Positions 26,578-34,572 of a DNA stretch of 64,000 nt are shown piece by piece. Each line of letters starts with the position of its first letter. Position 1 is the first letter of the stretch. The notes below the pieces were generated by a model. That model did not search any database and was not told where the DNA came from. It worked only from the letters and a program-made list of their open reading frames with translations. The position numbers and the translations under genes are program-made. Origin of the DNA: JADJSS01 sp046329815 (GTDB taxonomy: Bacteria; Bacteroidota; Bacteroidia; Chitinophagales; JADIYW01); assembly GCA_046329815.1 (NCBI GenBank), contig JAXLTY010000002.1, positions 744,001 through 808,000 on the forward strand, given 5' to 3'.

Positions 26578-26631
26578 CCATTATTGGTGTTTCGCTTAGT
26601 ATAGCTTTAAGCGAAGCAAGCGTCACCAACA
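26578..26631. repeat. Stem-loop repeat, family 2, copy 2
   Basis: Outer arms ATTATTGGTG and CACCAACAAT enclose a core similar to 3861-3914 (TCGCTTAGTATAGCTTTAAG and AAGCGTCAC). The outer arms differ from copy 1 but pair as well, so the pairing is conserved rather than the sequence. A separate hairpin GCGCAAGTTTTCC/GGAAAACTCGCGC lies at about 26519-26548. Confidence 0.6.
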
Positions 26632-26666
26632 ATCAACTTTCTTTAAGTAAATGTACGATATCTATT

Positions 26667-26993
26667 TCATGTTTTATGCGTTACCGAACTAACTGCCAAA
26701 AACCAAAATATCAATTTGGCTAAGTTTAATAATACCATTATACCGATATAAAAGAAATGTGTTTTTGTCCGTTCTTCTTTGAAGAAAAACAGCACAATCA
26801 AACATAATGGTATTTGTATCCATTCTGCAAAGAATGTGAACAACATCAGTGTTTCGTTAACAGTGAGTAGGGATTGTATTGCCTGGAACCATTTATTGTT
26901 TGCATAAAAACTTGTTCCGACAGAAATATAAAACAGTAATACCAACAATAGATACACACTCACCACATAGTTTATTTTCCAAAACCTTATCAT
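26667..26993 (-). CDS. Small membrane protein
   Basis: 108 residues with three hydrophobic segments: VVSVYLLLVLLFYISVGTSF, LLTVNETLMLFTFFAEWIQI with IPLCLIVLFFF, and IGIMVLLNLAKLIFWFLAVS. Short charged loops (KEERTKTHF) separate them. It has no signal for a known family. It is the last of a minus-strand series of small genes that runs from 32.4 to 26.7 kb. Confidence 0.5.
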   Translation of the reverse strand: MIRFWKINYVVSVYLLLVLLFYISVGTSFYANNKWFQAIQSLLTVNETLMLFTFFAEWIQIPLCLIVLFFFKEERTKTHFFYIGIMVLLNLAKLIFWFLAVSSVTHKT

Positions 26994-27058
26994 TATTTAA
27001 ATAGTTTTTGGTGCATGTAGTATTGCTACTTTAGTGTATAGCTCCAATTTAAATGTGT

Positions 27059-27478
27059 TTATGCATTTGCCTGCTCTGCCGGAAACTTCGACATATCCAT
27101 ATAGAAAATTTCCCAAGTGTGTCCGTCTGGGTCTTCAATGGTTCGCTGCTGCATAAAACCGTAATCTCTCATTTCGTTCGGTTCAACGCCGCCGGCTTTC
27201 AAACCATTGTTTACCATATTGTTTACTTCATCAACACTATCTACCGATAAAGAAAAAAGTCCTGCTACTGCTGATTTAGTATCTGCAATAGGTTTGGTGG
27301 CAAAGCCGGCAAACTTTTCGTGCGACAAGATCATCACAAAAATACTTTCGCTCCAAACCATACATTTTCCGCTGGCGTCCGAGAATTGAGGATTGTTTGT
27401 AAAACCTAATGCAGTGTAAAAATCCATAGATTGCTGAACGTCTTTTACCGCTAAATTGATGAAAACTTGTTTTGCCAT
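27059..27478 (-). CDS. VOC-superfamily (glyoxalase-like) protein
   Basis: 139 residues in the two-module betaalphabetabetabeta VOC fold. The start FINLAVKDVQQSMDFYTALG is the first module and FSLSVDSVDEVNNMVNNGLK the second. The C-terminal DPDGHTWEIFYMD is the typical second metal-side strand with a glutamate ligand. Such proteins include glyoxalases, antibiotic-resistance proteins and dioxygenases; the FAGFATKPIADT loop is common in the PhnB-like and 'extradiol-like' groups of unknown substrate. It is separated from its neighbours by short spacers on the minus strand. Confidence 0.8.
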   Translation of the reverse strand: MAKQVFINLAVKDVQQSMDFYTALGFTNNPQFSDASGKCMVWSESIFVMILSHEKFAGFATKPIADTKSAVAGLFSLSVDSVDEVNNMVNNGLKAGGVEPNEMRDYGFMQQRTIEDPDGHTWEIFYMDMSKFPAEQANA

Positions 27479-27599
27479 GTTGTAAAGATTTAGTTGTTGA
27501 AGTTAGTATAATTTTTGAGTTTTATATTAGTGTGGACATCAACCGATTTGTAAAAAATTTTGTAAATACCATGCTGTATGAAGTTTGATAAAAGTTACT

Positions 27600-28235
27600 T
27601 TAATTCTCAAATATTTTCCATTTTAAACTTATTTCTTCAAGGACATTAAACTTTCCTATCTTTTCGATAATTGATTTTCTGTGTGCTGATCCACACATAA
27701 AAATTGCTGTATCAAATTGATTCTTTTTACAATAAGAATATATGTTGCGAAGCATTGAGTTTTCATACTCCTCAATATCTTCACTAACCATTTTATTTAT
27801 CTTATCATCATTCAAAAGACTATTTTCTAACATTCTCATTTCCTCATGTAGTCTAATACTTTCAACGCTATTAAGAAATTGAAATCCATAATTTATGGCT
27901 AAAAAATTAAAATTATCGATCAACTTTTGAAGTTCAATATTTTCACATACTATATTATATTTTTTATTAAATGCATCAGATAATCCATTATCCAGTGTAG
28001 GAATATATTCAAAAGAGGCATTAAAGCTATATTTTTGGATTGCTGATATTTCCAATCTTGTATGATATACTCCAAATGATGAAAACAAAAGTTTATCATA
28101 CTCTGAATACGTTTCTTGAAGTGCTTCTAAAAAAATAACTTGTGGATTTATTTTTTTTATAATCTTATATAATTCATCAGCATTGCATTTTCCTGTCTCT
28201 ATATGAACTGTGCTAATAAAAGTTATATTATACAT
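27600..28235 (-). CDS. TraB/GumN-like protein
   Basis: 211 residues with the opening TFISTVHIETGKCNADELYK and IIKKINPQVIFLEAL, which matches the H-x-E start and the 'P-D-V-V-F-L-E' strand of the TraB/PrgY/GumN group (Tiki/EreA-like fold). Near the end, TAIFMCGSAHRKSIIEKIG corresponds to the second conserved GxxH. No signal peptide is seen. Members are predicted metalloproteases or hydrolases. It is strongly AT-rich, as is typical of cargo in this part of the window. Confidence 0.6.
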   Translation of the reverse strand: MYNITFISTVHIETGKCNADELYKIIKKINPQVIFLEALQETYSEYDKLLFSSFGVYHTRLEISAIQKYSFNASFEYIPTLDNGLSDAFNKKYNIVCENIELQKLIDNFNFLAINYGFQFLNSVESIRLHEEMRMLENSLLNDDKINKMVSEDIEEYENSMLRNIYSYCKKNQFDTAIFMCGSAHRKSIIEKIGKFNVLEEISLKWKIFEN

Positions 28236-28262
28236 GGTTTCTAATTTCTGACATCTGCGCTT

Positions 28263-28721
28263 TTACTGTTCTGCAATTTCTTTTAATTTATCCAATGCTT
28301 TCGGATAATGGCTATTGAAGTAATCCAGGTATTCATCAATAACATCTATATCTACAGTTACAGTGGTAACGCCGTTGTTTTCCTGATACGTGTAATTCTC
28401 ATGTCCGCCTGCCCACTTCTCTACCTGTTCGCCGGTAGTTATTTCGGTATCACCGTCGAGGAATCCATAATGACGAATAGAAACAAAATTGGCAGGTTGG
28501 TTTGCTGCAATCTCCGAAACCATGCCTCCTTTTTTACCGTTTTCATCTGTACCTGTAAAAAGAATCTTGCTGCCTTTGTCCCAACTGCCTTCATAAGTAG
28601 ATGTAGGATTAAACGCTGCTGTCCAGTATTCGTAAGTGGCTTTATCTTTTAAGCCCAGCATCGTTTCATATACTTTCTGCGCCGGTGCATTTATCTCTTT
28701 TTTGAATTGTAGTTTTTGCAT
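28263..28721 (-). CDS. SRPBCC-family protein
   Basis: 152 residues with the START/Bet v1 helix-grip fold. The opening FKKEINAPAQKVYETMLGL is the first strand and helix; WDKGSKILFTGTDENGKKGG and PANFVSIRHYGFLDGDTE are central strands; the final long helix is EYLDYFNSHYPKALDKLKEI. These proteins bind hydrophobic ligands or act in Aha1-like or polyketide-cyclase-like roles. The ligand cannot be told. It ends 27 bp before the TraB-like gene on the same strand. Confidence 0.75.
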   Translation of the reverse strand: MQKLQFKKEINAPAQKVYETMLGLKDKATYEYWTAAFNPTSTYEGSWDKGSKILFTGTDENGKKGGMVSEIAANQPANFVSIRHYGFLDGDTEITTGEQVEKWAGGHENYTYQENNGVTTVTVDIDVIDEYLDYFNSHYPKALDKLKEIAEQ

Positions 28722-28872
28722 GTGGTTATGTTTTTAGGTTATAAAGCTAATATTGTTTGTTGAATGTCTGTGTGTTTCTTTTTATTTCCAGCACAAGCAC
28801 GCCATGCTTATTGTTATACTGATACTTGCACGAGTTATGTTAGTTATTATATTGGCTTTTTGTTTTTGACAA

Positions 28873-31068
28873 TTATTTCGGTTGAAAATCTTTATGTCCA
28901 GATTGCCATAATAAAAAGAAAATCTGTCTTAATTCTTTTCTATCCCGTTCTAACGTTGATGAATCATTTGCATCTCCGACATGACCGCCTCCAAAATTGG
29001 TATAGAGCAATACTGGTTTGTCTGATGTGCTGTTAGTTTGCAAGGCGGCTGCCATTTTTCCTGACATCCATATTGGTACTCTCGGGTCATTCAATCCGCC
29101 AACAATATATACAGCAGGATATTTTATATTGGGCTTTATATGAATTACTGCATCCATTTCTATTACTCCTTTCATTTCAGATTCTATTTCAGGATTGCCA
29201 AATTCAGGATAATTGTTTATCAAATTTGGCCACGCTTTACTTCTTATAAGATTTACAGTACCAGATTGAATAGTAGCTGCAGCAAACAAATCCGGGCGTT
29301 CGGTGATGGCTCTGCCAATTAATACACCTCCGGCGCTTCCACCAAAGCAACCAAGTTTTGATGATTGTGTATATTTGTTTTTAATAAGATATTCGGCACA
29401 GGCAATAAAATCTTTCCAGCTATTGGGTTTGGTTTCTTTCATTCCTGCCTGATGCCATGCTTCGCCTTTTTCACCACCGCCACGCACATAAGCATGCACC
29501 AACACTACACCACGTTGAATTAAGGGGTCATTGATAACATTGTATTCGTTGAAGAAGTTATCTCGTACTATAGCTCCATAAGCACCATAACCGTATAAAA
29601 TACATACATTATTACCATCCAGCTTTGTATTTTTATTTCGCATTATAGTCATAGGTACCAGTGTACCATCGTAAGATGGAACTTCAATCAATTCGGTTAC
29701 AATTTCATTACTGGTCTCCATATTTTTTTGGCTATGGTATGACCAAAAATCATCATCAGTTAATTTGTTTTTTGAGATATTGAGTAAAAAATCGCTTTTA
29801 GCTTTGTTGACAAATTGTTTTTGAAAAATACACTCATCGGTTTTTTTACCCATAGTAGTTATACTAAATCTGTCAAAATCTTTGATAGCTGATACATCAA
29901 TTTCTTTCCCTGTTCTTTTTTCTAAAAAAATGGTTTTGTTGAGAAAGCCGTATTTGGAGTAACTAACTAAGATATATGATTTTGTTTCTGCTATATTTTC
30001 CAATTGCCAAATACTGTCTTCCGGAAAAATAATTTTGGCGTTAGCAAAGTCAGGATTATTGTAAGATGTATATCTGAGACTATTAAATCCGTTACCTTTT
30101 GCAGAAATAAAATAGTAGCCATTATTCGTTTCTTTGAAATCAGATACTGAGTCCTGTTTAGTATATAATTTTTTCCATTGCCTGGTCGGATTTAATAACT
30201 CAGAATTGTTGATATAAAAAACACTTTTATCAAGTACCAAACCTGAATTAGGCTGACAATAAATTCTTTTTGAACTATTATTTGTATAAACCATTGCGTA
30301 GTAAGCATTGCTAATCTTCTTTTCAATAGTGCTTCTTATTTTGTCATCCATAATAGTGTTGTCCGTATTACTGCTGGTAAAAAGCTTATGAAATTTATAC
30401 ACATAATTTTCTTTTGCATTAGGTGCTGTTCGGTCGCCGGTGTTGTAGCTGTAAATAAAACCCTTGCTGTCTGCAGTCCAATTGATAGGCCAAGAGTAGC
30501 AATTGGGCAAACTATCTTTCAGCCATTTGTTATTTGCAATGTCATAAACTTTTATAAAAGGATATTCTTCACCATCTTTATCAAATGCAGCTATAAAGTA
30601 TTTATCATCAGGCGAAAACTCAAGGGCATATAATGAGTATTTTATATTGGAATCAATTTGCCATGTGTCGAAAACAAAATGCTCTTTAGTATCATTTATT
30701 GATTTGTAATACAGATTTTCTGAAAGCTGATCTGCATTATTTTTAAAGTAATAATACCTTGTAGAAGTTTTATAATACGCTTCCCGATGCCATCTTTTGG
30801 TATTATACATTTGTTGCAACTGGTTTAGAAAGCTATCAACACCACTTAGGTTATTCATTTTTTTGTCGGTAAATTCTTTTTGTTCTACCAACCAGTTTAC
30901 GACGGAGCTGTCTTTTAAATTTTCTAACCAACGGTAAGGGTCTTGGTAAGTAACTCCAAAATAAATGTCGCTGCTGTCAACAGTTTTGGTAGCAGGATAG
31001 TTATTTTGAGCTTTTGAAGAAATACAAATCACTAAAAATAACAAAGTTTGTAAGATGTTTCGTGTCAT
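28873..31068 (-). CDS. Secreted S9-family prolyl oligopeptidase
   Basis: A 731-residue serine peptidase that cleaves short peptides after proline. A signal peptide (MTRNILQTLLFLVICISSKA) exports it to the periplasm. The N-terminal half is a beta-propeller (DPYRWLENLKDSSVVNWLVE near residue 42 is the classic opening). The catalytic alpha/beta-hydrolase domain has GGSAGGVLIG (Ser about residue 577), the Asp in GGLNDPRVP (about 661) and the His in GGGHVGD (about 696), with YGAYG forming the oxyanion region. The gene is flanked on its 5' side by an attC-like site, so it may be a large integron-type cassette cargo, although no convincing attC lies at its 3' end. Confidence 0.88.
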   Translation of the reverse strand: MTRNILQTLLFLVICISSKAQNNYPATKTVDSSDIYFGVTYQDPYRWLENLKDSSVVNWLVEQKEFTDKKMNNLSGVDSFLNQLQQMYNTKRWHREAYYKTSTRYYYFKNNADQLSENLYYKSINDTKEHFVFDTWQIDSNIKYSLYALEFSPDDKYFIAAFDKDGEEYPFIKVYDIANNKWLKDSLPNCYSWPINWTADSKGFIYSYNTGDRTAPNAKENYVYKFHKLFTSSNTDNTIMDDKIRSTIEKKISNAYYAMVYTNNSSKRIYCQPNSGLVLDKSVFYINNSELLNPTRQWKKLYTKQDSVSDFKETNNGYYFISAKGNGFNSLRYTSYNNPDFANAKIIFPEDSIWQLENIAETKSYILVSYSKYGFLNKTIFLEKRTGKEIDVSAIKDFDRFSITTMGKKTDECIFQKQFVNKAKSDFLLNISKNKLTDDDFWSYHSQKNMETSNEIVTELIEVPSYDGTLVPMTIMRNKNTKLDGNNVCILYGYGAYGAIVRDNFFNEYNVINDPLIQRGVVLVHAYVRGGGEKGEAWHQAGMKETKPNSWKDFIACAEYLIKNKYTQSSKLGCFGGSAGGVLIGRAITERPDLFAAATIQSGTVNLIRSKAWPNLINNYPEFGNPEIESEMKGVIEMDAVIHIKPNIKYPAVYIVGGLNDPRVPIWMSGKMAAALQTNSTSDKPVLLYTNFGGGHVGDANDSSTLERDRKELRQIFFLLWQSGHKDFQPK

Positions 31069-31103
31069 ACTGTTTTAAATTTTAGAGAGTGTCAAGAACA
31101 TAG

Positions 31104-31236
31104 CCCATAACGGTTGAAAATTGGCGCTGGTTGTGCGTGTTTAGCAAAAACTATCACTTATTTACAAATGTAATTTATTACGCAAAACTTAAATTACCAA
31201 ATCAACCACAACTATTGCCAATTTTTTGTTAGCGGT
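31104..31236 (-). repeat. attC-like recombination site B
   Basis: Read on the minus strand, it starts CGCTAAC and ends CGTTATGGGC. The arms GCTAACAAAAAATTGGC and GCCAATTTTCAACCGTTATG, plus an inner GTTGTG/CACAAC pair, form a long imperfect hairpin with a spacer mismatch and a loop of about 60 bases. This is the R''-L''-L'-R' plan of integron attC sites. It lies directly after the TPR gene (31245-32363), the position expected for a gene cassette. Confidence 0.6.
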
Positions 31237-31244
31237 AGTTTTTT

Positions 31245-32363
31245 TTATTTCACCATCTTTATGAATGTAGGATTTGTCCATAAGTTTTCTAATTCAGGAA
31301 ACTCTTTGGCATCATTCATTAATTCAGGTTCTAATTTAAATGTTGCCTTGAGTAATTCTAATGCTTCTACCGTTTTGTTTTGAAGGTTTTTAATTATAGC
31401 CATTTGATAATAACTCCAAGAAAATTCTTGAACTTCATTCATCAGCTCAAATTCAATAATGGCTTCATCATATTTCTCAATTCCTTTTAAGTAAAGTCCT
31501 TTACAGTATAATAATTGATATTTTGCACTATCGTCTATCACCATTTTATATTTTTCAAATTCGCTCAGAGCCTTGTCTTGTGGAAGTTTGTGAAATGTTT
31601 TAAGCAATAGTTGAATCGCAACAGTTTCTTCATGGTAGTTAGCGAATAATTTCTTTACACATATCAAAGCATTTTCATTGTCTTGCTCTCTATGATAATA
31701 TTGAATCATATAGATTAGAGCATTTGGATGTTCTGGGTTAATTTCTAAAATAGATTTTACCGTATTAATAAACTCTCCTTCATTGGGCTTAAAAAATGTA
31801 TCAAAAAGTAAATCCATCTTGTTCTCTAAAATTTGAACATTGTCAGGCTCAATTTCAAGAGCTTTATTGTAAAATCGTAACGCATTTTCTTTATCCTCTT
31901 TTCTTGAATACAAAGTCCCTTTATTGGCATAAGCTAAGGTTGCCTTGTCGTCAAGTTCAATTGCCTTATCAAAAAGTTCCAAAGCATTTTCTAAATCGCC
32001 TCTGTCCATTTGGTAAGCACCAAAAGCAATGTATTGGTCAACTTGGTCCTGGTCTGTATTGCCTTTTTGGTGTTCTGAGTTAGGTATCACTTTGATATCA
32101 GTTATTTTACCTGAATCAAGGTCTCGCTGTAGATTCTCCGTCATTCTTGCATTTAATTCTCTTAATCTCTGAACAGTTAAATCTATTTGTTTATTATTTA
32201 AACCTTGTTTAGCTAATAGATATTCAACTGTCTCAAAATTCTGTTTGCTCTCGAAATATTTTTTTTGTGAAAACGTTAATATTTCATCTTGGTATTGTTT
32301 AGAGTTAAATATCCTCTCGTTAATACCGTCTTCCTTTTTTTTAAAAAAGTCAAATAGTCCCAT
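31245..32363 (-). CDS. TPR-repeat protein, possible cassette gene
   Basis: A 372-residue cytoplasmic protein (no signal peptide). It starts MGLFDFFKKKEDG and has an N-terminal coiled, charged part with an SHOCT-like or helical region (LLAKQGLNNKQIDLTVQRLR). From about residue 110 it has TPR units: GDLENALELFDKAIELDDKA, DKENALRFYNKALEIEPDN, HPNALIYMIQYYHREQDNEN, and IEKYDEAIIEFELMNEVQEF near the end. The gene lies exactly between two attC-like sites (32414-32506 and 31104-31236) on the same strand, so gene plus downstream site form a cassette-like unit. TPR function here is unknown. Confidence 0.75.
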   Translation of the reverse strand: MGLFDFFKKKEDGINERIFNSKQYQDEILTFSQKKYFESKQNFETVEYLLAKQGLNNKQIDLTVQRLRELNARMTENLQRDLDSGKITDIKVIPNSEHQKGNTDQDQVDQYIAFGAYQMDRGDLENALELFDKAIELDDKATLAYANKGTLYSRKEDKENALRFYNKALEIEPDNVQILENKMDLLFDTFFKPNEGEFINTVKSILEINPEHPNALIYMIQYYHREQDNENALICVKKLFANYHEETVAIQLLLKTFHKLPQDKALSEFEKYKMVIDDSAKYQLLYCKGLYLKGIEKYDEAIIEFELMNEVQEFSWSYYQMAIIKNLQNKTVEALELLKATFKLEPELMNDAKEFPELENLWTNPTFIKMVK

Positions 32364-32413
32364 TTTCTTTTTTTTTGACTGTATGTTGATGTTAACTGTG
32401 TCGTTCTAAAATT

Positions 32414-32506
32414 ACCGCTAACGCCCGGCAGCTTTGCGAAGTGAGTTGAGTCCGATGAACCATGTTTACATTGTCAACTCATTTTGCAAAACTGCCAGTT
32501 AGGCGC
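32414..32506 (-). repeat. attC-like recombination site A
   Basis: Arms CTAACGCCCGGCAGCTTTGC and GCAAAACTGCCAGTTAGGCG pair with a spacer mismatch and continue through GTGAGTTGA/TCAACTCAT. The loop is 24-25 bases. On the + strand GTTAGGC matches GTTRRRY exactly; on the minus strand GCCTAAC matches RYYYAAC. The asymmetry and unpaired bases are typical of attC. It marks the 5' edge of the TPR cassette. Confidence 0.7.
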
Positions 32507-32542
32507 TGTTTTAGTTTATGCAATTTACTAAAACAGTTCCAG

Positions 32543-32844
32543 TTTTAAGCTACTCTCACTGCAAAACATGTAGATAAAAATTATTGTCGTAAATACTTGT
32601 ATTTCCGCAGTCATTTTTGTCGTGAAAACTCATTTTATCAAAACGATAAGTTACACTCAAACAATTGTTTCACAATTTTTTTTCTTGTAACTTTGCTGAG
32701 TATTGTAAGCGTCTCACGCTTTGAAAAGTAAACTTTTCCCGCGATTCGTCGCCAATACTCAACGTAAAAAACTTTTTAGTTTTTACTCTCGTTTTGCTCC
32801 TCTGAAATTCACTACAGTTTTCATTGTTTTGCAGTGGCTTAAAA
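32543..32844 (-). other. Foldable 300-bp segment without a sizeable ORF (candidate structured RNA or cassette)
   Basis: Its ends pair: TTTTAAGC with GCTTAAAA, CACTGCAAAACA with TGTTTTGCAGTG (12 bp perfect) and TGTAG with CTACA. Inside, GAGTATTG/CAATACTC (32698-32760) encloses the hairpins AAGCGT-CTC-ACGCTT and GAAAAGT-AA-ACTTTTC, and GTAAAAAACT pairs with AGTTTTTAC at 32764-32786. The longest minus-strand reading frames are about 25 codons. At its right edge GTTAGAGCGC (minus strand) recalls the GTTAGGCGC end of attC site A, so the whole block may be an integron-like cassette carrying RNA. Confidence 0.5.
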
Positions 32845-32868
32845 TTGCGCTCTAACTAGTTTATATGT

Positions 32869-32928
32869 CTACATTTTGCATCCTTATACAGCCTTTTTGG
32901 GTTGTATATGCCTGCATTTTGCATCCTT
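32869..32928 (-). repeat. Direct repeat pair next to the recombinase gene
   Basis: CTACATTTTGCATCCTT (32869-32885) and CTGCATTTTGCATCCTT (32912-32928) differ by one base and lie 43 bp apart, just beyond the 3' end of the recombinase gene. They could be recombinase-binding sites. Confidence 0.4.
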
Positions 32929-32951
32929 TATTCAAATATAGTTTTATATTA

Positions 32952-33992
32952 TTAGATGTCCAAATCATCAAACGGACTTTTTATATTCTGAATACTTTTA
33001 GTGCTTACATGAGTGTAAATTTCTGTTGTTTTACTGCTGCTATGTCCTAAAAGTTCCTGGATATATCTCAAGTCTGTTCCTGCTTCCAGTAAATGTGTGG
33101 CAAAGCTATGTCTCAGCCAATGCAAACTTACAGGTTTATTTATTTTAGTATTTTCTAACGCTCTTTGAAGTACACTTGATAAACTTTTCTCACTATACAT
33201 ACCTCCTGATTGTCCTTCGAAGAGAAACTCTTTGGGTTTATGAACCTTGTAATAGTCGCGTAGCATTTTTAGTATTTTATCTGACAATGGTATTATTCTG
33301 TCTTTTTTTCCTTTAGATTGTTTTATGAGTAACAGATTTCTTTTAGAGTCTAATTGGTTAATCTTTAAATTTAATAGTTCGCTCCTTCTTAAACCACAAG
33401 CATAAATAAGAGCCAACATTGATTTGTGCTTTATATTATTAATGCTTTCCAATATTTGCTTCACTTCTTCCTTACTTAGTACATTCGGCAATTTCTTTTC
33501 ACCTTTTGGTCGGTGTATCAGTTCCTCATTCATCACTTTGTTTTCCATCGTTCTGAAAAATAATTTCACCGCATTCACAATCTGGTTTTGATACGATGAG
33601 GAAAGGTTGTTTTTCAGTATAAAATCATTGTTGTAAGTTATAATGTCTTCATTCGTAATTTCCTCAACAGGTTTGCTATTGTAAAATAGTAAAAATGATT
33701 TCAACGCATCCGTATACGTTTTTATAGTGTTATCACTATATCGTTTCGATTTCAGTCATCGGCTAAAATCTTCTGCTTTCCTCATTTTATCAGTGCGCAA
33801 TACAGCATTTTCTAACTTAAACCGTTGTAGGTTTGCTTCCGAAAAGGGTAAATGCCAGGCACCTAACGTATAGCTCCATCTTGCATCCGGCAGTTTTTTT
33901 ATGCGTTCTATTAAATCATTACGTTTTTCAAAATAGACCGCGATCCGTTGCTCTTTTTTATAGTTTACTATTTTTGCTTTCCATTCAATCAT
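32952..33992 (-). pseudogene. Tyrosine recombinase (Xer/integrase family) broken by an in-frame TGA
   Basis: One frame of 346 codons is interrupted at 33756-33758 by TGA. The N-terminal part (MIEWKAKIVNYKKEQRIAVY, SYTLGAWHLPFSEANLQRF) is the extra N-terminal module of Bacteroidota integrases. After the TGA the frame continues LKSKRYSDNTIKTYTDALKS, the SAM-like domain, where family members usually have W before L. The catalytic domain shows ACGLRRSELL (Arg), HWLRHSFATHLLEAGTDLRY (HxxR) and LGHSSSKTTEIYTHVS (Gly-His and Tyr). The IntI-specific insertion before HxxR is absent. A shorter protein from TTG at 33704 would keep the catalytic core but lose part of the DNA-binding domain. Confidence 0.75.
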
Positions 33993-34157
33993 AATGCTAT
34001 TTCTTTTATTTCCTTATTTAGATACCTAAAACACCTAAATTCCATAAAATTGTAATGTTAAATTTTAAGATACGTCTTAATATTGGTCCAAATCTGTTAA
34101 AACAAGGCGGTTGTATGCATTACATATCGCATTTTACACATGACATTGGTCTTTTGT

Positions 34158-34388
34158 ATCGATACATTGCGCCAATGTTATATGCTTTTGCGCCAATGTT
34201 ATATGCTTTTACGCCAATGTTCAATGCTTTTAGTCCAATGTAGTATGATTTTGGCTCAATGTTGTATGCTTTTGGTCTAATGTAGTATGCTTTTAGTCTA
34301 ATGTTGTATGCTTTTAGTCTAATGTAGTATGCTTTTGGCCCAATGTAGTATGCTTTTGGTCTAATGTTATATGCTTTTAATCTGTTGC
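34158..34388. repeat. Tandem repeat array C, 21-bp period
   Basis: About ten clear units (34179-34388) of the type TATGCTTTTAGTCTAATGTAG, preceded by one or two decayed units. There is one GCTTTT tract per unit. The unit is unrelated in sequence to arrays A and B. It lies between the recombinase pseudogene and the FnIII protein gene. The remaining parts of 33993-34572 are AT-rich with no gene seen. Confidence 0.85.
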
Positions 34389-34572
34389 AGCATTACATAG
34401 CATTCCTGTAAATATATTTCTTCTGTTACTTCAATGCTTTACACGTTAAATAAAAATTAGATTTGTTAAAATATTTAAAAATGTCGATTTATATGAATAC
34501 GCATACAACTTTTTCTTATCCTGATTCGTCTATTGATTATAACAAAATTTATAACAATAAAATTTAACAGTT

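Noticed and set aside
28780..28860. A third attC-like site 3' of the prolyl oligopeptidase gene
   Set aside because: GCACAAGC and CTTGCACG pair weakly and no GTTRRRY end is present.
32952..33704. A genuine IntI integron integrase
   Set aside because: The IntI-specific insertion before the HxxR motif is absent; the protein is closer to Xer-like recombinases of Bacteroidota.
32952..33992. A changed genetic code with TGA read as Trp
   Set aside because: Many intact genes here end in TGA (for example at 3217, 13230 and 17521) with no continuing homology, so TGA is a stop.
34055..34243. A 62-codon frame entering array C
   Set aside because: Its second half is repeat translation and its first half has no family resemblance.
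5370..34388. CRISPR arrays
   Set aside because: Units are contiguous 21-mers without spacers and no cas genes are present.
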